A program made the position numbers and the translations under genes. 64,000 bases of DNA from Castellaniella sp. MT123 (GTDB taxonomy: Bacteria > Pseudomonadota > Gammaproteobacteria > Burkholderiales > Burkholderiaceae_B): positions 1,054,001-1,118,000 of the forward strand of contig NZ_CP154879.1 in the NCBI RefSeq assembly GCF_039614765.1. Reading direction: 5' to 3'. The first letter of the stretch is position 1. Each line of letters starts with the position of its first letter. Below are positions 42,908 through 54,077 of the stretch, one piece after another. Under the pieces are notes generated by a model that ran no database searches, had not been told where the DNA came from, and saw nothing but the letters and a program-made list of their open reading frames with translations.

Positions 42908-44464
42908 ATGCTGAAAAACGTGAAAATCGCTCATGCCCTGCTGGCATTCGTCCTGGTGTTCATGGGACTGCAAGTCCTGCTGGGCGGCCTTGGATACTGG
43001 GCGCTCAATCACATCAACGACAACGTGCAGAACCTCTACCGCAGCGGCATCCGCCAGAGCAACGCGGTCAACGCGGCGTCCTTGTCGCTCGTGGCCGCGC
43101 GTACCGATTTGAGTCGCTACTCGATGCGCGTCGCGCAGAAGCAACCTGAGGAGAATGGACCGCTGCTGAGCGCGCGCAAGCACATCGCCTCGGCGGACAA
43201 GAACATCGCCGAGATGGAGCAAAGCCTCGTGGATGCGGACCGGCAGGCGATCACTCCCTACCTGCAGGCCTACCGGCGCTACAGCGACAATCTCAAGAGC
43301 GTGGACCGCGTCCTGACGCGGGGCGACATGCAGGCTTACCTCAAGCAGGGCACCCAGAAGGTGCAGGATGACTACATGGCGGTGCGCGATACCTTCATCG
43401 CCGATGCCGAAGCGGACGGGCGGGATACGATGCACAGCATCGCCTCGTACCACGCGCTGTTCTCGACCGTTCTGGTCATCACGCTGCTCGTCAGCCTGAT
43501 CGTCGCCGTCGGCGTCAACCTGATGACACGCCACCTGATCATGCGGCCACTGCGGGAAGCCGGCGCACTGTTCGAACGCATCGCGGCAGGCGACCTGACC
43601 AGCCGGATCGCGACAGACGGCCGCAACGAGGTCGGCCGCCTGCTAGCGTCGCTGAAGGCCATGCAGGACAGCCTGGTCAGACTGGTCGCCCAGGTGCGCT
43701 CGGGCGTGCAGGAAATCCATGTCGGCACGCGGGAAATCTCGGCCGGCAACACCGACCTGTCCAGCCGGACCGAGGAACAGGCTGCATCGTTGCAGGAAAC
43801 CGCCGCCAGCATGGAACAGCTGGCAGCGACCGTCAAGCAGAATGCCGCGCATGCCCACCGGGCCGACTCGATGGTCACGCAGTCATCGAGCGTCGCGCAG
43901 CGTGGCGGCGAAGCCGTCGAAGGCGTCGTGAAGACCATGACGACCATCGCCGACAGTTCGTCGCACATTGCGGACATCGTCGGCGTGATCGACAACATCG
44001 CTTTCCAGACCAACATTCTGGCGCTCAATGCCGCGGTCGAGGCCGCCCGAGCCGGGGAACAAGGCAAGGGCTTTGCCGTCGTGGCCTCCGAAGTCCGCGT
44101 ACTGGCGCAGAACAGCGCCGCCGCCGCCCGGGAAATCAAGACCCTGATTGAGGATTCGGTGCAGAAGGTCTCGGTAGGCACCGATCAGGTCGCCGCCGCA
44201 GGTGCGACCATCCGCGAAGTCGTCGAAGCGGTGTCGGAAGTCACCCGGATCATGGGCGAGATCTCGACCGCATCCGAGGAACAGGCCAGTGGCATCGAGC
44301 AGGTCAACGTCGCGGTATCCCAGATGGATGGTGTCACCCAGCAGAACGCCGCGCTGGTCGAGCAGGCCGCCGCAGCCGCCCAGGCCCTGCGGGATCAGGC
44401 ACAGCAGCTGGCGCAGGCGGTTGCGCTGTTCAAGCTGCCGCAGGCCGCGCTCGGCCGCGCGTAA
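42908..44464 (+). CDS. Methyl-accepting chemotaxis protein
   Basis: This 518-residue receptor has helix 1 (about 7-31), a Tar-type four-helix-bundle periplasmic ligand domain (about 32-183), helix 2 (about 184-205), HAMP (207-260) and a cytoplasmic signalling coiled coil. The hairpin tip is canonical: [20 protein letters not shown] then EQGKGFAVVASEVRVLAQ. The C-terminus (AALGRA) lacks the NWETF pentapeptide that tethers CheR. It lies 180 bp upstream of dctPQM in the same direction, so its ligand may be a dicarboxylate or the DctP complex. ACGGAGAAAG precedes the ATG. A C10 tract sits in its leader. Confidence 0.93.
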   Translation: MLKNVKIAHALLAFVLVFMGLQVLLGGLGYWALNHINDNVQNLYRSGIRQSNAVNAASLSLVAARTDLSRYSMRVAQKQPEENGPLLSARKHIASADKNIAEMEQSLVDADRQAITPYLQAYRRYSDNLKSVDRVLTRGDMQAYLKQGTQKVQDDYMAVRDTFIADAEADGRDTMHSIASYHALFSTVLVITLLVSLIVAVGVNLMTRHLIMRPLREAGALFERIAAGDLTSRIATDGRNEVGRLLASLKAMQDSLVRLVAQVRSGVQEIHVGTREISAGNTDLSSRTEEQAASLQETAASMEQLAATVKQNAAHAHRADSMVTQSSSVAQRGGEAVEGVVKTMTTIADSSSHIADIVGVIDNIAFQTNILALNAAVEAARAGEQGKGFAVVASEVRVLAQNSAAAAREIKTLIEDSVQKVSVGTDQVAAAGATIREVVEAVSEVTRIMGEISTASEEQASGIEQVNVAVSQMDGVTQQNAALVEQAAAAAQALRDQAQQLAQAVALFKLPQAALGRA

Positions 44465-45652
<1,188 letters not shown>

Positions 45653-45731
45653 GGCCGGCCAGACCGTTGCCGCCCCATACGGCCGCTCTTCAGCGGCCGT
45701 TTCACATCCGGAATCAAGGAGTCCCTCAACC

Positions 45732-46271
45732 ATGTTGAGAAACTGGCTGGAACACATCGAGGAAGGCCTGATCGCCTTCCTGTTGGCGGTGATGACCCTG
45801 GTCACTTTTGCCCAGGTCATCGCCCGCTACGTCTTCAATTACAGTTTTGTCTGGGCGCTGGAGCTGACCATATACAGCTTCGGCGCTCTCATCTTCCTGG
45901 GCATGGCCTACGGCGTGCGCGTCGGCGCGCACATCGGCGTCGATGCCTTCATCCGCCTGCTGCCCAAGCACGCGGCGCACAAGTTAGCCATCGTCAGCAC
46001 GCTGCTGTGCATCGTCTACGCGGCGATCGTGCTCTACGGCAGCTGGGTCTACGTCAGCAAGATCCACATGATCGGCATCATGGCGCAGGATCTGCCCATT
46101 CCCCAGTGGCTGCCGCGCGTCGTCCTGCCGCTGGGCTTCGCCCTGCTCATCTGGCGTTTTGGCGAAGTGCTCTGGAATCTGCTGCGCGGCGGCCACGCGT
46201 CGCTGCTGGGCGACGAGGTCGCCGATGCCATGAAATACCGCAGTGACGAAACCCCGGGAGACCAGCAATGA
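45732..46271 (+). CDS. dctQ: TRAP transporter small permease DctQ
   Basis: The 179-residue membrane protein has four helices. The opening (LEHIEEGLIAFLLAVMTLVT) and the VIARYVFNYSFVWALELTIY pattern are typical of DctQ. CAAGGAG lies upstream. Its stop overlaps the dctM ATG (ATGA). It forms the membrane complex with DctM. Confidence 0.94.
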   Translation: MLRNWLEHIEEGLIAFLLAVMTLVTFAQVIARYVFNYSFVWALELTIYSFGALIFLGMAYGVRVGAHIGVDAFIRLLPKHAAHKLAIVSTLLCIVYAAIVLYGSWVYVSKIHMIGIMAQDLPIPQWLPRVVLPLGFALLIWRFGEVLWNLLRGGHASLLGDEVADAMKYRSDETPGDQQ

Positions 46272-47545
46272 CCACGATTGCCCTGTTCCTCCTGCTGTTC
46301 CTGTTCATGTTCATGGGGCTGCCGGTCGCCGTGGCGCTGGGCCTGTCGTCCCTGCTGACCATCCTGGCCTTTGGCACCGATTCGCTCGCCTCGCTCTCAC
46401 TCAAGCTCTACGAGACCTCCGAGCACTTCACGCTCATGGCCATCCCCTTCTTCATCCTGGCCGGGGCCTTCATGACCACGGGCGGCGTAGCCAAGCGCAT
46501 GATCCGCTTTGCCATCGCCTCGGTGGGCCACCTGCACGGCGGGCTGGCGATCGCCTCGGTCATGGCCTGCGTGCTGTTTGCCGCGGTCTCGGGCTCCTCG
46601 CCCGCCACGGTGGTCGCTGTGGGCTCGATCGTGATCGCCGGCATGGTGCGCGCGGGCTATTCCGAGGGATTTGCCGCGGGCGTCATCTGCAACGCCGGCA
46701 CGCTGGGGATCCTGATCCCGCCGTCCATCGTGATGGTGGTCTACGGCGCGGTGACCGAAACCTCGGTGGGCGCACTGTTCATGGCTGGCGTGGTGCCTGG
46801 GCTACTACTGGGCCTCGTGCTGATGGTCGCCATCTACATCGTGGCGCGCATGCGCAACATGCCACGCCAGCCGCGCGCCAGCCTGGGCGAAGTCTCGGCC
46901 GCCGCACGCGACTCGATCTGGGGGCTCCTGCTCATCGTCATCATCCTGGGCGGTATCTACGGCGGGGTGTTCACACCCACCGAAGCAGCGGCCGTCGCGG
47001 CGGTCTACGCCTTCTTCATCGCCGTCTTCGTGTACCGCGACATCGGCATGAAGCAGGTACCCGAAGTCCTGGTCGACGCGGCCAAGGTGACCATCATGCT
47101 GATGTTCATCATCGCCAACGCGCTGCTGTTCGCGCATGTGCTCACCACCGAGCGCATCCCGCAGGCGATCGCCGAGCAGATCATCGCCTGGGACATGAGC
47201 GACTGGCAATTCCTGATCGTGGTCAATATCTTGCTGCTCGTGGCCGGCGCCTTCATGGAGCCCACCGGCATCATCCTGATTCTCGCGCCGATCCTGTTCC
47301 CGATCGCTATGGAACTCGGCATCGACCCCGTGCACCTGGGCATCATCATGGTCGTGAACCTCGAGATCGGCATGGTGACCCCACCCGTCGGGCTGAATCT
47401 GTTCGTGACGGCCGGCATCACCACAATGAGCATCGGCGGCGTCATCCGCGCCGCCATGCCATGGCTCGCGCTGCTGCTCGCCTATCTGGTCTTCATCACC
47501 TACGTGCCAGCCGTCAGCCTCTGGCTGCCGGGGCTGTTTGGCTGA
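46268..47545 (+). CDS. dctM: TRAP transporter large permease DctM
   Basis: The 425-residue membrane protein has about 12 helices. Family features are seen: FMFMGLPVAVALGLSS, MAIPFFILAGAFMTTGGV, SGSSPATVVAVGSI, GTLGILIPPSIVMVVYG and NLEIGMVTPPVGLNLFV. It is the sodium-coupled transporter subunit. It is the last gene of the dctPQM operon; a chemoreceptor gene follows 100 bp later. Confidence 0.95.
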   Translation: MTTIALFLLLFLFMFMGLPVAVALGLSSLLTILAFGTDSLASLSLKLYETSEHFTLMAIPFFILAGAFMTTGGVAKRMIRFAIASVGHLHGGLAIASVMACVLFAAVSGSSPATVVAVGSIVIAGMVRAGYSEGFAAGVICNAGTLGILIPPSIVMVVYGAVTETSVGALFMAGVVPGLLLGLVLMVAIYIVARMRNMPRQPRASLGEVSAAARDSIWGLLLIVIILGGIYGGVFTPTEAAAVAAVYAFFIAVFVYRDIGMKQVPEVLVDAAKVTIMLMFIIANALLFAHVLTTERIPQAIAEQIIAWDMSDWQFLIVVNILLLVAGAFMEPTGIILILAPILFPIAMELGIDPVHLGIIMVVNLEIGMVTPPVGLNLFVTAGITTMSIGGVIRAAMPWLALLLAYLVFITYVPAVSLWLPGLFG

Positions 47546-47645
47546 CGATCCGACCCGCTGACACATGGGTGTCACATGCAACACCCATAATTCCCGGCGT
47601 GCCTGGGCCACCCGGCCCAGGCCTATCCGCCGGGGAGACAGGCAC

Positions 47646-49292
47646 ATGCGGCCTGCATTCACACTAAAAGTTCGATTCATCCTGTTTTTTTGCCTGCTGG
47701 CTCTCTGCACCGCCCTGGTGCTGAGCGCCGTTCTCCATCTGCTGCGGACCGCCGACACCCTGCGGACCACCGAAACCGCCCGCTACCAAGCGACCCGTCT
47801 AGCCACCCAGTACCAGACACTGGCCAACGCCCTGAGCCGCAACGCCATGGCATTCGTCGCCAGCGAACAACCCGAATTCGAACAACGCTATCTCGCGGAC
47901 CTGGCGATTCTGGAAGGCCGTGCGCCGGATGCCGCGGGCATCCAGTCAAGCGCGCTGGACCGCTTCCGCACGGCCGACTTCGACGCAAATGAACTGGCGC
48001 TTCTCGAAGAAGCGCACACGCGTCTGCTGGCCCTGAGCCGTATCCAACGCGAGGCCATGGGTACCGCAAAGGGCGAACTCGACGACGGCAAGGGGGGCGT
48101 CCGGATCGCCCTGCCCAACGCCCTGATGGCAAAAGCCCTGGTTTTCAGTCAGCAATACACGGAAGCGGAATCCGCCATCTCGACCCTGATCGCCAACCTC
48201 GACGCCAGGCAGGCCCAGCGGATGCAGCAACGCGTCCAGGCAGCGGCCACCGCCGGCGAATCGGCCGGCCACACCGCCATCGCGGCCATCCTGGCGCTGA
48301 TGCTGTGCAGCACCGGCGCGCTGCTCGGCCTCTATCGCTCGATCAAACGCCCGCTGGACCGGAGCGTCACGCTGGCCAGCCACCTCTCGGCCGGCAACCT
48401 CGCAATCGACATCGAACGCGGAGGCAAAGACGAAATGGGCAGATTGATGGACGCCCTGGAAGGCATCCGCGCCGGTCTGAATCAAACGCTGTGTGAAGTA
48501 GTGGATCATTTCACACAAGTCGACGCCAGTGCCGGTCAGCTGTCGATCAGCCAGGGCGCTGTTCTGCAGGACAGCCATGCTCAATGTCTGATGGCCACCC
48601 AGGTATCGGCCGCCATGCACAGCCTGGATGACGCCGTGCGCCAGAACCACGACCGGGCCAACGAGGCCCGGCAGCTGAGCGAGCGAAGCGACCACCAGGC
48701 ACAGGCGGGATCGGAAGCCGTGGCCCGACTGGAGCGAGCCGTCTCCGACATCGCCGACGATGGCCTGCGCATCGAATCGGCAGCACAACAGATTGAGGAA
48801 ATCGCTTTCCAGACTAATCTGCTGGCCCTCAATGCCGCCGTCGAAGCCGCCCATGCCGGTAGCCACGGCCGGGGCTTCGCCATCGTGGCGGCCGAAGTTC
48901 GATCATTGGCTCAACGCTGCCAGACAGCAACCGAAACCATTCAGGCCGCAGTCCGCCAGGCCGTGAACAACAGCCGCGAAGGCGGCCGTCTGGCACACGA
49001 CGCCCATCAGGCGATGGCCCAGGTCGTGCAGGCCACCGAACGCAGCCGTACCATCATGGACGAGGTCACAGCCGCCACACAGCGGCAGGCGCAGGCCATC
49101 CACGAAACAGCCCAGGCCGCCCAGAACCTGGAAGCCATGGGCGCGCGCGGCACAGCGCAGGCCGAAGGCACCGCCCAGGTCGTCGCCGAACAGCGATCCA
49201 AGGTCGGCAAGCTGCACCAGACCCTGGCGCAGTTCCGGCTGGACGCCGGTGTCCAGACCCCGACGATCGCCCGCATCGAATACGCCCAATGA
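47646..49292 (+). CDS. Methyl-accepting chemotaxis protein (divergent)
   Basis: This 548-residue receptor has helix 1 ([21 protein letters not shown]), a helical periplasmic domain, helix 2 (about 200-222), HAMP and a signalling region. The tip [20 protein letters not shown] then [18 protein letters not shown] is conserved. The flanking methylation helices are less regular than in the other receptor of this window, and the C-terminus lacks the NWETF pentapeptide. The start at 47646 has GGGGAGA upstream. It follows dctM, so the transporter is bracketed by receptors. It ends 3 bp before the convergent TDT gene. Confidence 0.9.
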   Translation: MRPAFTLKVRFILFFCLLALCTALVLSAVLHLLRTADTLRTTETARYQATRLATQYQTLANALSRNAMAFVASEQPEFEQRYLADLAILEGRAPDAAGIQSSALDRFRTADFDANELALLEEAHTRLLALSRIQREAMGTAKGELDDGKGGVRIALPNALMAKALVFSQQYTEAESAISTLIANLDARQAQRMQQRVQAAATAGESAGHTAIAAILALMLCSTGALLGLYRSIKRPLDRSVTLASHLSAGNLAIDIERGGKDEMGRLMDALEGIRAGLNQTLCEVVDHFTQVDASAGQLSISQGAVLQDSHAQCLMATQVSAAMHSLDDAVRQNHDRANEARQLSERSDHQAQAGSEAVARLERAVSDIADDGLRIESAAQQIEEIAFQTNLLALNAAVEAAHAGSHGRGFAIVAAEVRSLAQRCQTATETIQAAVRQAVNNSREGGRLAHDAHQAMAQVVQATERSRTIMDEVTAATQRQAQAIHETAQAAQNLEAMGARGTAQAEGTAQVVAEQRSKVGKLHQTLAQFRLDAGVQTPTIARIEYAQ

Positions 49293-49295
49293 GTC

Positions 49296-50423
49296 TCAGG
49301 GAATGCGCCCGACCCGCAGCAAGGAGCGCACCATACCGATGAAGGTTGCCAGCCAGGCAAACAGCGCAATGTGCAGGAACACCCGGGGCATGCCCGCCAG
49401 AAAGCCGAATTCCATGGCCCGGTCCATCTGCCAGGTGCTGGCCGCATACATGCCCAGCGGGAAGACCGCGCCCCAGTACAAAGGATCGTACCGGAACGGA
49501 AAGCGCTGAAAGCCGTAGCGCCAGACCCCCAACAGCAGCAGCATCGGAATCCACCAGGACCCGGTGGCCCAATAGAACACCGTGAATCCCTTCAGGAAAG
49601 GCAGCAGCGACACCAGATAGGGGGCATGCGGCGCATTCAGGATCAGCAGGGAACCGGCCAGTGTGGAGATCGCCATTGCGCCCATGTTGATCCAATATGG
49701 CGGCGACAGATCCCCCGGGGAGAAGCGGAAAAAGACATAGCGGTAGAAGATCAGCGACATCATCCAGATGTACAGCATGCCGCCCCACAACCACATGGAC
49801 AACGCCATCAGATTCAGTTCCAGGCGGAACGGCTGTCCAATGCGGGCGGCCAGCAGCGCGCTGGAGACGGCCAGCGACTGGGTCGCCACCACGGCCAGCA
49901 GCCAACCGCCGCTGATGCCTTTGTCCAGCGTCGGCTTGTCGGATTTCACCGTAAAGGCGGTGAAGATCGTGTAGGTCAGGCCGATCCACAGGACGACTGC
50001 CAGCAGCCACAGCGCAAAGCCCATCCGCACGCTGTCGGCCTGCACGATGAACTGGCCGGACAGAATGCCGGTCGCCGCAACGCAGGTGAAATAGCCCGGC
50101 CCCTGCAAATGGCTGACCATGTCGCCAAAGAAGCGGCGCGGATGATAGACGGCCCGCAGAACATACAGCACGCAAAGCACCCCGTACTGGACAATGTTCA
50201 GCAGGAACAGTATCCGGGCGATCAGCGGGCGCTCCATCATGCCGGCCCCCAACGAGATGATGCCTGTGGCCATCACCAGCCCAAAATAGGCGGGCGACAG
50301 ATCGGCCAGACGATCGCGCAGACCCTCACCCCTACCCTTTCCGGCATGTCGGTTTTCCAGCAAGGCCGAACCGCCGGTCAACACCGGCACAGGGCTCCGG
50401 TCATGCGCATCCCCCCCATCCAT
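49296..50423 (-). CDS. TDT-family (TehA/Mae-like) transporter
   Basis: The 375-residue membrane protein has ten helices (LSPAYFGLVMATGIISLGAG, CVAATGILSGQFIV, WGGMLYIWMMSLIFYRYVFF, YDPLYWGAVFPLGMYAASTW). These belong to the tellurite-resistance/dicarboxylate/sulfite exporter family; the substrate is open. The start ATG at 50423 has AGGAGAG upstream at a good distance. A G7 run lies in codons 3-5 of the coding strand. Proximity to dctPQM would suit an organic-acid role but proves nothing. Confidence 0.85.
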   Translation of the reverse strand: MDGGDAHDRSPVPVLTGGSALLENRHAGKGRGEGLRDRLADLSPAYFGLVMATGIISLGAGMMERPLIARILFLLNIVQYGVLCVLYVLRAVYHPRRFFGDMVSHLQGPGYFTCVAATGILSGQFIVQADSVRMGFALWLLAVVLWIGLTYTIFTAFTVKSDKPTLDKGISGGWLLAVVATQSLAVSSALLAARIGQPFRLELNLMALSMWLWGGMLYIWMMSLIFYRYVFFRFSPGDLSPPYWINMGAMAISTLAGSLLILNAPHAPYLVSLLPFLKGFTVFYWATGSWWIPMLLLLGVWRYGFQRFPFRYDPLYWGAVFPLGMYAASTWQMDRAMEFGFLAGMPRVFLHIALFAWLATFIGMVRSLLRVGRIP

Positions 50424-50589
50424 ACGGATCTCTCCTGTCTGCCGCAAGCCGTGATCGGACACCGCGCGCGGGCGCGTTAAAATGATGGATTGTCCTCGCA
50501 GTGTAATGCGGCCGCCGTCCGGTGGCCCAGCCTTTTGTCGCCGCGCGGTTTGACCTGAACCAAACATCACGCCATCACAGGAACCCCAC

Positions 50590-51694
50590 ATGGAAGCCGA
50601 ACGCCAGAACCAGATCAGCACGCACATCGAGGACTACCTCGAGCGTCAGGCCATCCTCCGGAGGTATCTTTGACTACGATGCGAAGGCCGAACGCCTGCT
50701 CGTCGTCAATGCCGAACTCGAAAGCCCGGACGTCTGGAACGATCCGCCGCACGCCCAGGATCTGGGCCGCGAGAAAAAATCCCTGGAAACCGTCGTCGGG
50801 ACACTGACCGACCTGGAACGCGGTCTGCTCGACGCCCGCGACCTGTTCGAACTTGCCAGCGCGGACGACGATGACGCCACCCTGGTCGCCATCGAACAGG
50901 ATTGCGCGGCCCTGGGCGTGCGCCTCGAGGAACTCGAATTCCGCCGCATGTTCTCCAACCCGGCGGATCCACTGAACTGCTTCGTGGACATCCAGGCCGG
51001 CGCCGGCGGCACCGAGGCTCAGGACTGGGCCTCCATGCTGCTGCGCCAGTATCTGCACTACGGCGAACGCAAGGACTTCAAGGCCGAAGTCCTGGAGGTC
51101 TCCGAGGGTGAAGTCGCCGGCATCAAATCGGCCACGGTCAAATTCGAGGGCGAGTACGCCTACGGCCTGCTGCGCACGGAAACCGGCGTCCACCGCCTGG
51201 TGCGCAAAAGCCCCTTCGACTCCTCCAACGGCCGGCACACGTCCTTTGCCAGCGTCTTCGTCTATCCGGAAATCGACGATTCCTTCGAGATCGAGATCAA
51301 CCCGGCCGACCTGCGCATCGACACCTACCGCGCCAGCGGCGCCGGCGGTCAGCACATCAACAAGACCGACTCGGCCGTACGCATCACGCACAATCCGACC
51401 GGCATCGTGGTCCAGTGCCAGAACGACCGTTCCCAGCACCGCAACCGCGCCGAAGCCATGCAGATGCTGAAGTCCCGCCTGTACGAACTGGAAATGCGCA
51501 ACCGCATGGCCGAACAGCAGAAGCTGGAAGACTCCAAGAGCGACGTGGGCTGGGGGCATCAGATCCGCTCCTACGTGCTGGACCAGAGCCGCATCAAGGA
51601 TCTGCGCACCGGTGTGGAAATCTCCAATACGCAAAAGGTCCTGGACGGCGACCTGGATCCCTTCATCACGGCCAGCCTGAAACAGGGAATTTGA
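50590..51694 (+). CDS. prfB: Peptide chain release factor 2, made by programmed +1 frameshift
   Basis: RF2 ends translation at UGA and UAA. The gene is in two frames: ATG 50590 to CTT 50670, then an in-frame TGA at 50671-50673, and continuation in the +1 frame from 50672 (GAC TAC GAT). This gives 367 residues. The second frame carries the stop-codon anticodon motif SPF (RKSPFDSSN) and the catalytic GGQ ([11 protein letters not shown]). The frameshift makes RF2 self-regulating: low RF2 favours the shift. lysS follows 4 bp later, the usual arrangement. Confidence 0.97.
50659..50674 (+). promoter_or_regulatory. prfB programmed +1 frameshift site
   Basis: CGGAGGTATCTTTGAC contains the internal Shine-Dalgarno-like GGAGG (50660-50664), the slippery CTT and the TGA, followed by C, at exactly the spacing known for RF2 autoregulation. 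Confidence 0.95.
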
Positions 51695-51698
51695 ATCG

Positions 51699-53216
51699 AT
51701 GACATCGCAAACCGAAGCCCAAACTCCGGATGAGAACCGCCTGATCGCGGAGCGGCGCGCCAAACTGGCCGTCCTGCGCGAAGGCGGGCCCGCCTACCCC
51801 AACGATTTTCACCCCGACACGCACGCCGCGAAGTTGCACGAAGACTGTGACGCCCTGGACGCGGACACGCTGCAGGCCCAGGGGCGGCGCGCCCGCGTCG
51901 CCGGACGCATGATGCTCAAACGCGTCATGGGCAAGGCCAGCTTCGCCACCTTGCAGGACACCAGCGGCCGCCTGCAGCTGTATCTGGACCGGGGCGTTCT
52001 GGGCGACGAAACCTACGCCGCCTTCAAGTCCTGGGACATCGGCGACATCGTGGGCGCCGAGGGCCAGGTCTTCAAGACACACAAGGGCGAACTGTCGCTG
52101 CGGGTGGAGTCGCTGCGCCTGCTGACGAAGTCCCTGCGCCCGCTGCCCGACAAGTTCCACGGCGTCGCCGACCAGGAATTGCGCTACCGGCAGCGCTACG
52201 TGGACCTGATCATGACCGAGGAAACCCGCCAGACCTTCCTGGCGCGCACCCGCATCATCAATGCCATCCGTCAGGTCATGACCGAGGCCGACTTCCTGGA
52301 AGTCGAGACGCCAATGCTGCACCCCATCCCCGGCGGGGCGGCGGCCAAACCGTTCATCACACACCACAATGCGCTGGACATGGAGATGTACCTGCGCATT
52401 GCGCCGGAACTTTATCTCAAGCGACTGATCGTCGGCGGATTCGAACGGGTGTTCGAGATCAACCGCAACTTCCGCAACGAGGGGGTCAGTCCGCGCCACA
52501 ACCCGGAATTCACGATGATGGAATTCTATGCGGCGTACACCGACTACCGCTGGTTGATGGACTACACAGAAGGGCTGATCCGGGAAACCACCCTGCGCGT
52601 CTGCGGCACCACGAGCCTGACCTACCAGGAACGTCCCCTCGACCTTGGGCGCGCCTTCGACCGGCTGACCATCACCGAGGCCATCCTGAAGTACGCCCCC
52701 ACCTATGCGCCGGCACAACTTCAGGACACGGGATTCCTGCGCACCGAATTGCGCCGCCTGGGGGCCGACGTGGCCGGGCCGGCGCTGGCCCATGCGGGGC
52801 TGGGTGCGCTGCAACTGGCCCTGTTCGAGGAAACGGCGGAATCCCAGCTGTGGCATCCGACTTTCATCGTCGACTATCCGGTCGAGGTTTCGCCGCTGGC
52901 CCGTGCCTCGGACACACAGCCCGGCATCACCGAACGCTTCGAACTGTTTGCCTGCGGCCGCGAGATCGCCAATGGCTTTTCCGAGCTGAACGATCCGGAG
53001 GACCAGGCGGCCCGCTTCCAGGCCCAGGTTGCGGCGAAGGACGCCGGCGACGAGGAAGCCATGTACTACGACGCCGACTACGTGCGGGCTCTGGAATACG
53101 GCATGCCGCCGACCGGGGGCTGCGGCATCGGTATCGACCGCCTGGTGATGATGCTGACCGACAGCGCCAATATCCGCGACGTCATCCTGTTCCCCCACCT
53201 GCGACGGGAAGACTGA
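51699..53216 (+). CDS. lysS: Lysyl-tRNA synthetase (class II)
   Basis: The 505-residue enzyme has an N-terminal OB-fold anticodon domain ([20 protein letters not shown]) and a class-II catalytic domain: motif 1 around [20 protein letters not shown], motif 2 [20 protein letters not shown] and motif 3 [13 protein letters not shown]. It is co-transcribed with prfB. Confidence 0.97.
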   Translation: MTSQTEAQTPDENRLIAERRAKLAVLREGGPAYPNDFHPDTHAAKLHEDCDALDADTLQAQGRRARVAGRMMLKRVMGKASFATLQDTSGRLQLYLDRGVLGDETYAAFKSWDIGDIVGAEGQVFKTHKGELSLRVESLRLLTKSLRPLPDKFHGVADQELRYRQRYVDLIMTEETRQTFLARTRIINAIRQVMTEADFLEVETPMLHPIPGGAAAKPFITHHNALDMEMYLRIAPELYLKRLIVGGFERVFEINRNFRNEGVSPRHNPEFTMMEFYAAYTDYRWLMDYTEGLIRETTLRVCGTTSLTYQERPLDLGRAFDRLTITEAILKYAPTYAPAQLQDTGFLRTELRRLGADVAGPALAHAGLGALQLALFEETAESQLWHPTFIVDYPVEVSPLARASDTQPGITERFELFACGREIANGFSELNDPEDQAARFQAQVAAKDAGDEEAMYYDADYVRALEYGMPPTGGCGIGIDRLVMMLTDSANIRDVILFPHLRRED

Positions 53217-53230
53217 ACACCGCGATGCGG

Positions 53231-53266
53231 ACACAAGAAAGGCCGGGTAACCGGCCTTTCTTGTGT
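53231..53266. terminator. Bidirectional terminator between lysS and iscA
   Basis: A perfect 16-bp inverted repeat (ACACAAGAAAGGCCGG with GTAA loop) lies between the convergent lysS and iscA genes. It has GC-rich stem tops and TTTCTT/AAGAAA arms that serve as T-rich tails in both directions. Confidence 0.9.
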
Positions 53267-53339
53267 CCTGGATGCGTTCCCGGCCCCGGGGTGCCCCGGC
53301 ACTCGTGCGCGTGGCGGCCCCGGAATCGGCCGACCAACC

Positions 53340-53663
53340 CTAAACCGTGAACGATTCGCCGCAGCCGCAGGCGGCCTTTTCGTTGGGATTGCGAAAGCGG
53401 AAGCCCTCGTTGAGCCCTTCGCGGGCATAATCCAGTTCCGTGCCCTGCAGATAGGGCAGGCTGCCGGAGTCCACGTAAAGACGGGCGCCGAACTGATCGA
53501 AGATCGTGTCGTCGAGCCCCTGATCGTCGACATATTCCAGCAGGTAGGACATGCCCGAGCAGCCGGACGGTTTGACGCCCAGGCGCAGGCCCAGCCCCTT
53601 GCCACGCTTTTCGAGATGGCGCTGGATGTGTTCCGCCGCCGCTTGTGTCAGTGTGATTGCCAT
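53340..53663 (-). CDS. iscA: A-type iron-sulfur carrier IscA/ErpA
   Basis: The 107-residue carrier has the three Cys in [12 protein letters not shown] and the C-terminal ACGCGES. It is named IscA from its position after iscU; ErpA proteins look alike. It ends at the bidirectional terminator, so hscB, hscA and fdx, which usually follow iscA, are not part of this operon. Confidence 0.88.
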   Translation of the reverse strand: MAITLTQAAAEHIQRHLEKRGKGLGLRLGVKPSGCSGMSYLLEYVDDQGLDDTIFDQFGARLYVDSGSLPYLQGTELDYAREGLNEGFRFRNPNEKAACGCGESFTV

Positions 53664-53690
53664 GATGACCTCGACAATAGAAATCAGTGT

Positions 53691-54077
53691 TCAGGAATGC
53701 TTCTGTGTGTAATCCGTGACCGCACCACGGATGGCGTCCTCGGCCAGCAACGCGCAGTGCAACTTGGCCGGCGGCAGATCCAGCGCCTGGACGAAATCCT
53801 GACTACGGATCGCCAGCGCCTGATCCAGGCTGCGGCCCTGCAGCCATTCGGTGGCCAGGGACCCTGCGGCGATCGCCGCCCCGCAACCGAAAGCCCGAAA
53901 GCAGGCCGACTCGATCGTTCCGTCCCGCAGGCGGATCTGCAGCTTCAGGACCTGGCCCAGTTCGGGTGACCCGACCAGCGCGGTGCCAACCTGCGCATCC
54001 TGAGGATCCAAAGACCCGACATGGCGCGGATGCAGATAATGATCCAGGACCTGGGGTCCATATGTTGGGCCAGCCAT
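53691..54077 (-). CDS. iscU: IscU-like scaffold protein lacking the first ligand cysteine
   Basis: The 128-residue protein aligns with IscU throughout: YGPQVLDHYLHPRHVGSLD, FGCGAAIAAGSLATEW (Cys65) and LPPAKLHCALLAEDAI (Cys108; LPPVK motif as LPPAK). But the usual GAPACGDVMKL segment reads GSPELGQVLKL, so the first cluster-ligand Cys is Leu40 and the essential Asp is Gln42. Cys59, six residues before Cys65, is an extra cysteine. Codons were read directly and the frame is clean, so this is not a simple frameshift. The start ATG at 54077 overlaps the iscS stop (TGATG). It may be a modified scaffold, an accessory scaffold, or dependent on another IscU elsewhere in the genome. Confidence 0.85.
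   Translation of the reverse strand: MAGPTYGPQVLDHYLHPRHVGSLDPQDAQVGTALVGSPELGQVLKLQIRLRDGTIESACFRAFGCGAAIAAGSLATEWLQGRSLDQALAIRSQDFVQALDLPPAKLHCALLAEDAIRGAVTDYTQKHS

Noticed and set aside
50411-50417. C7 run (G7 on the coding strand) at the start of the TDT transporter gene as a phase-variation tract
   Set aside because: Seven bases is short and within what GC-rich coding sequence produces by chance.
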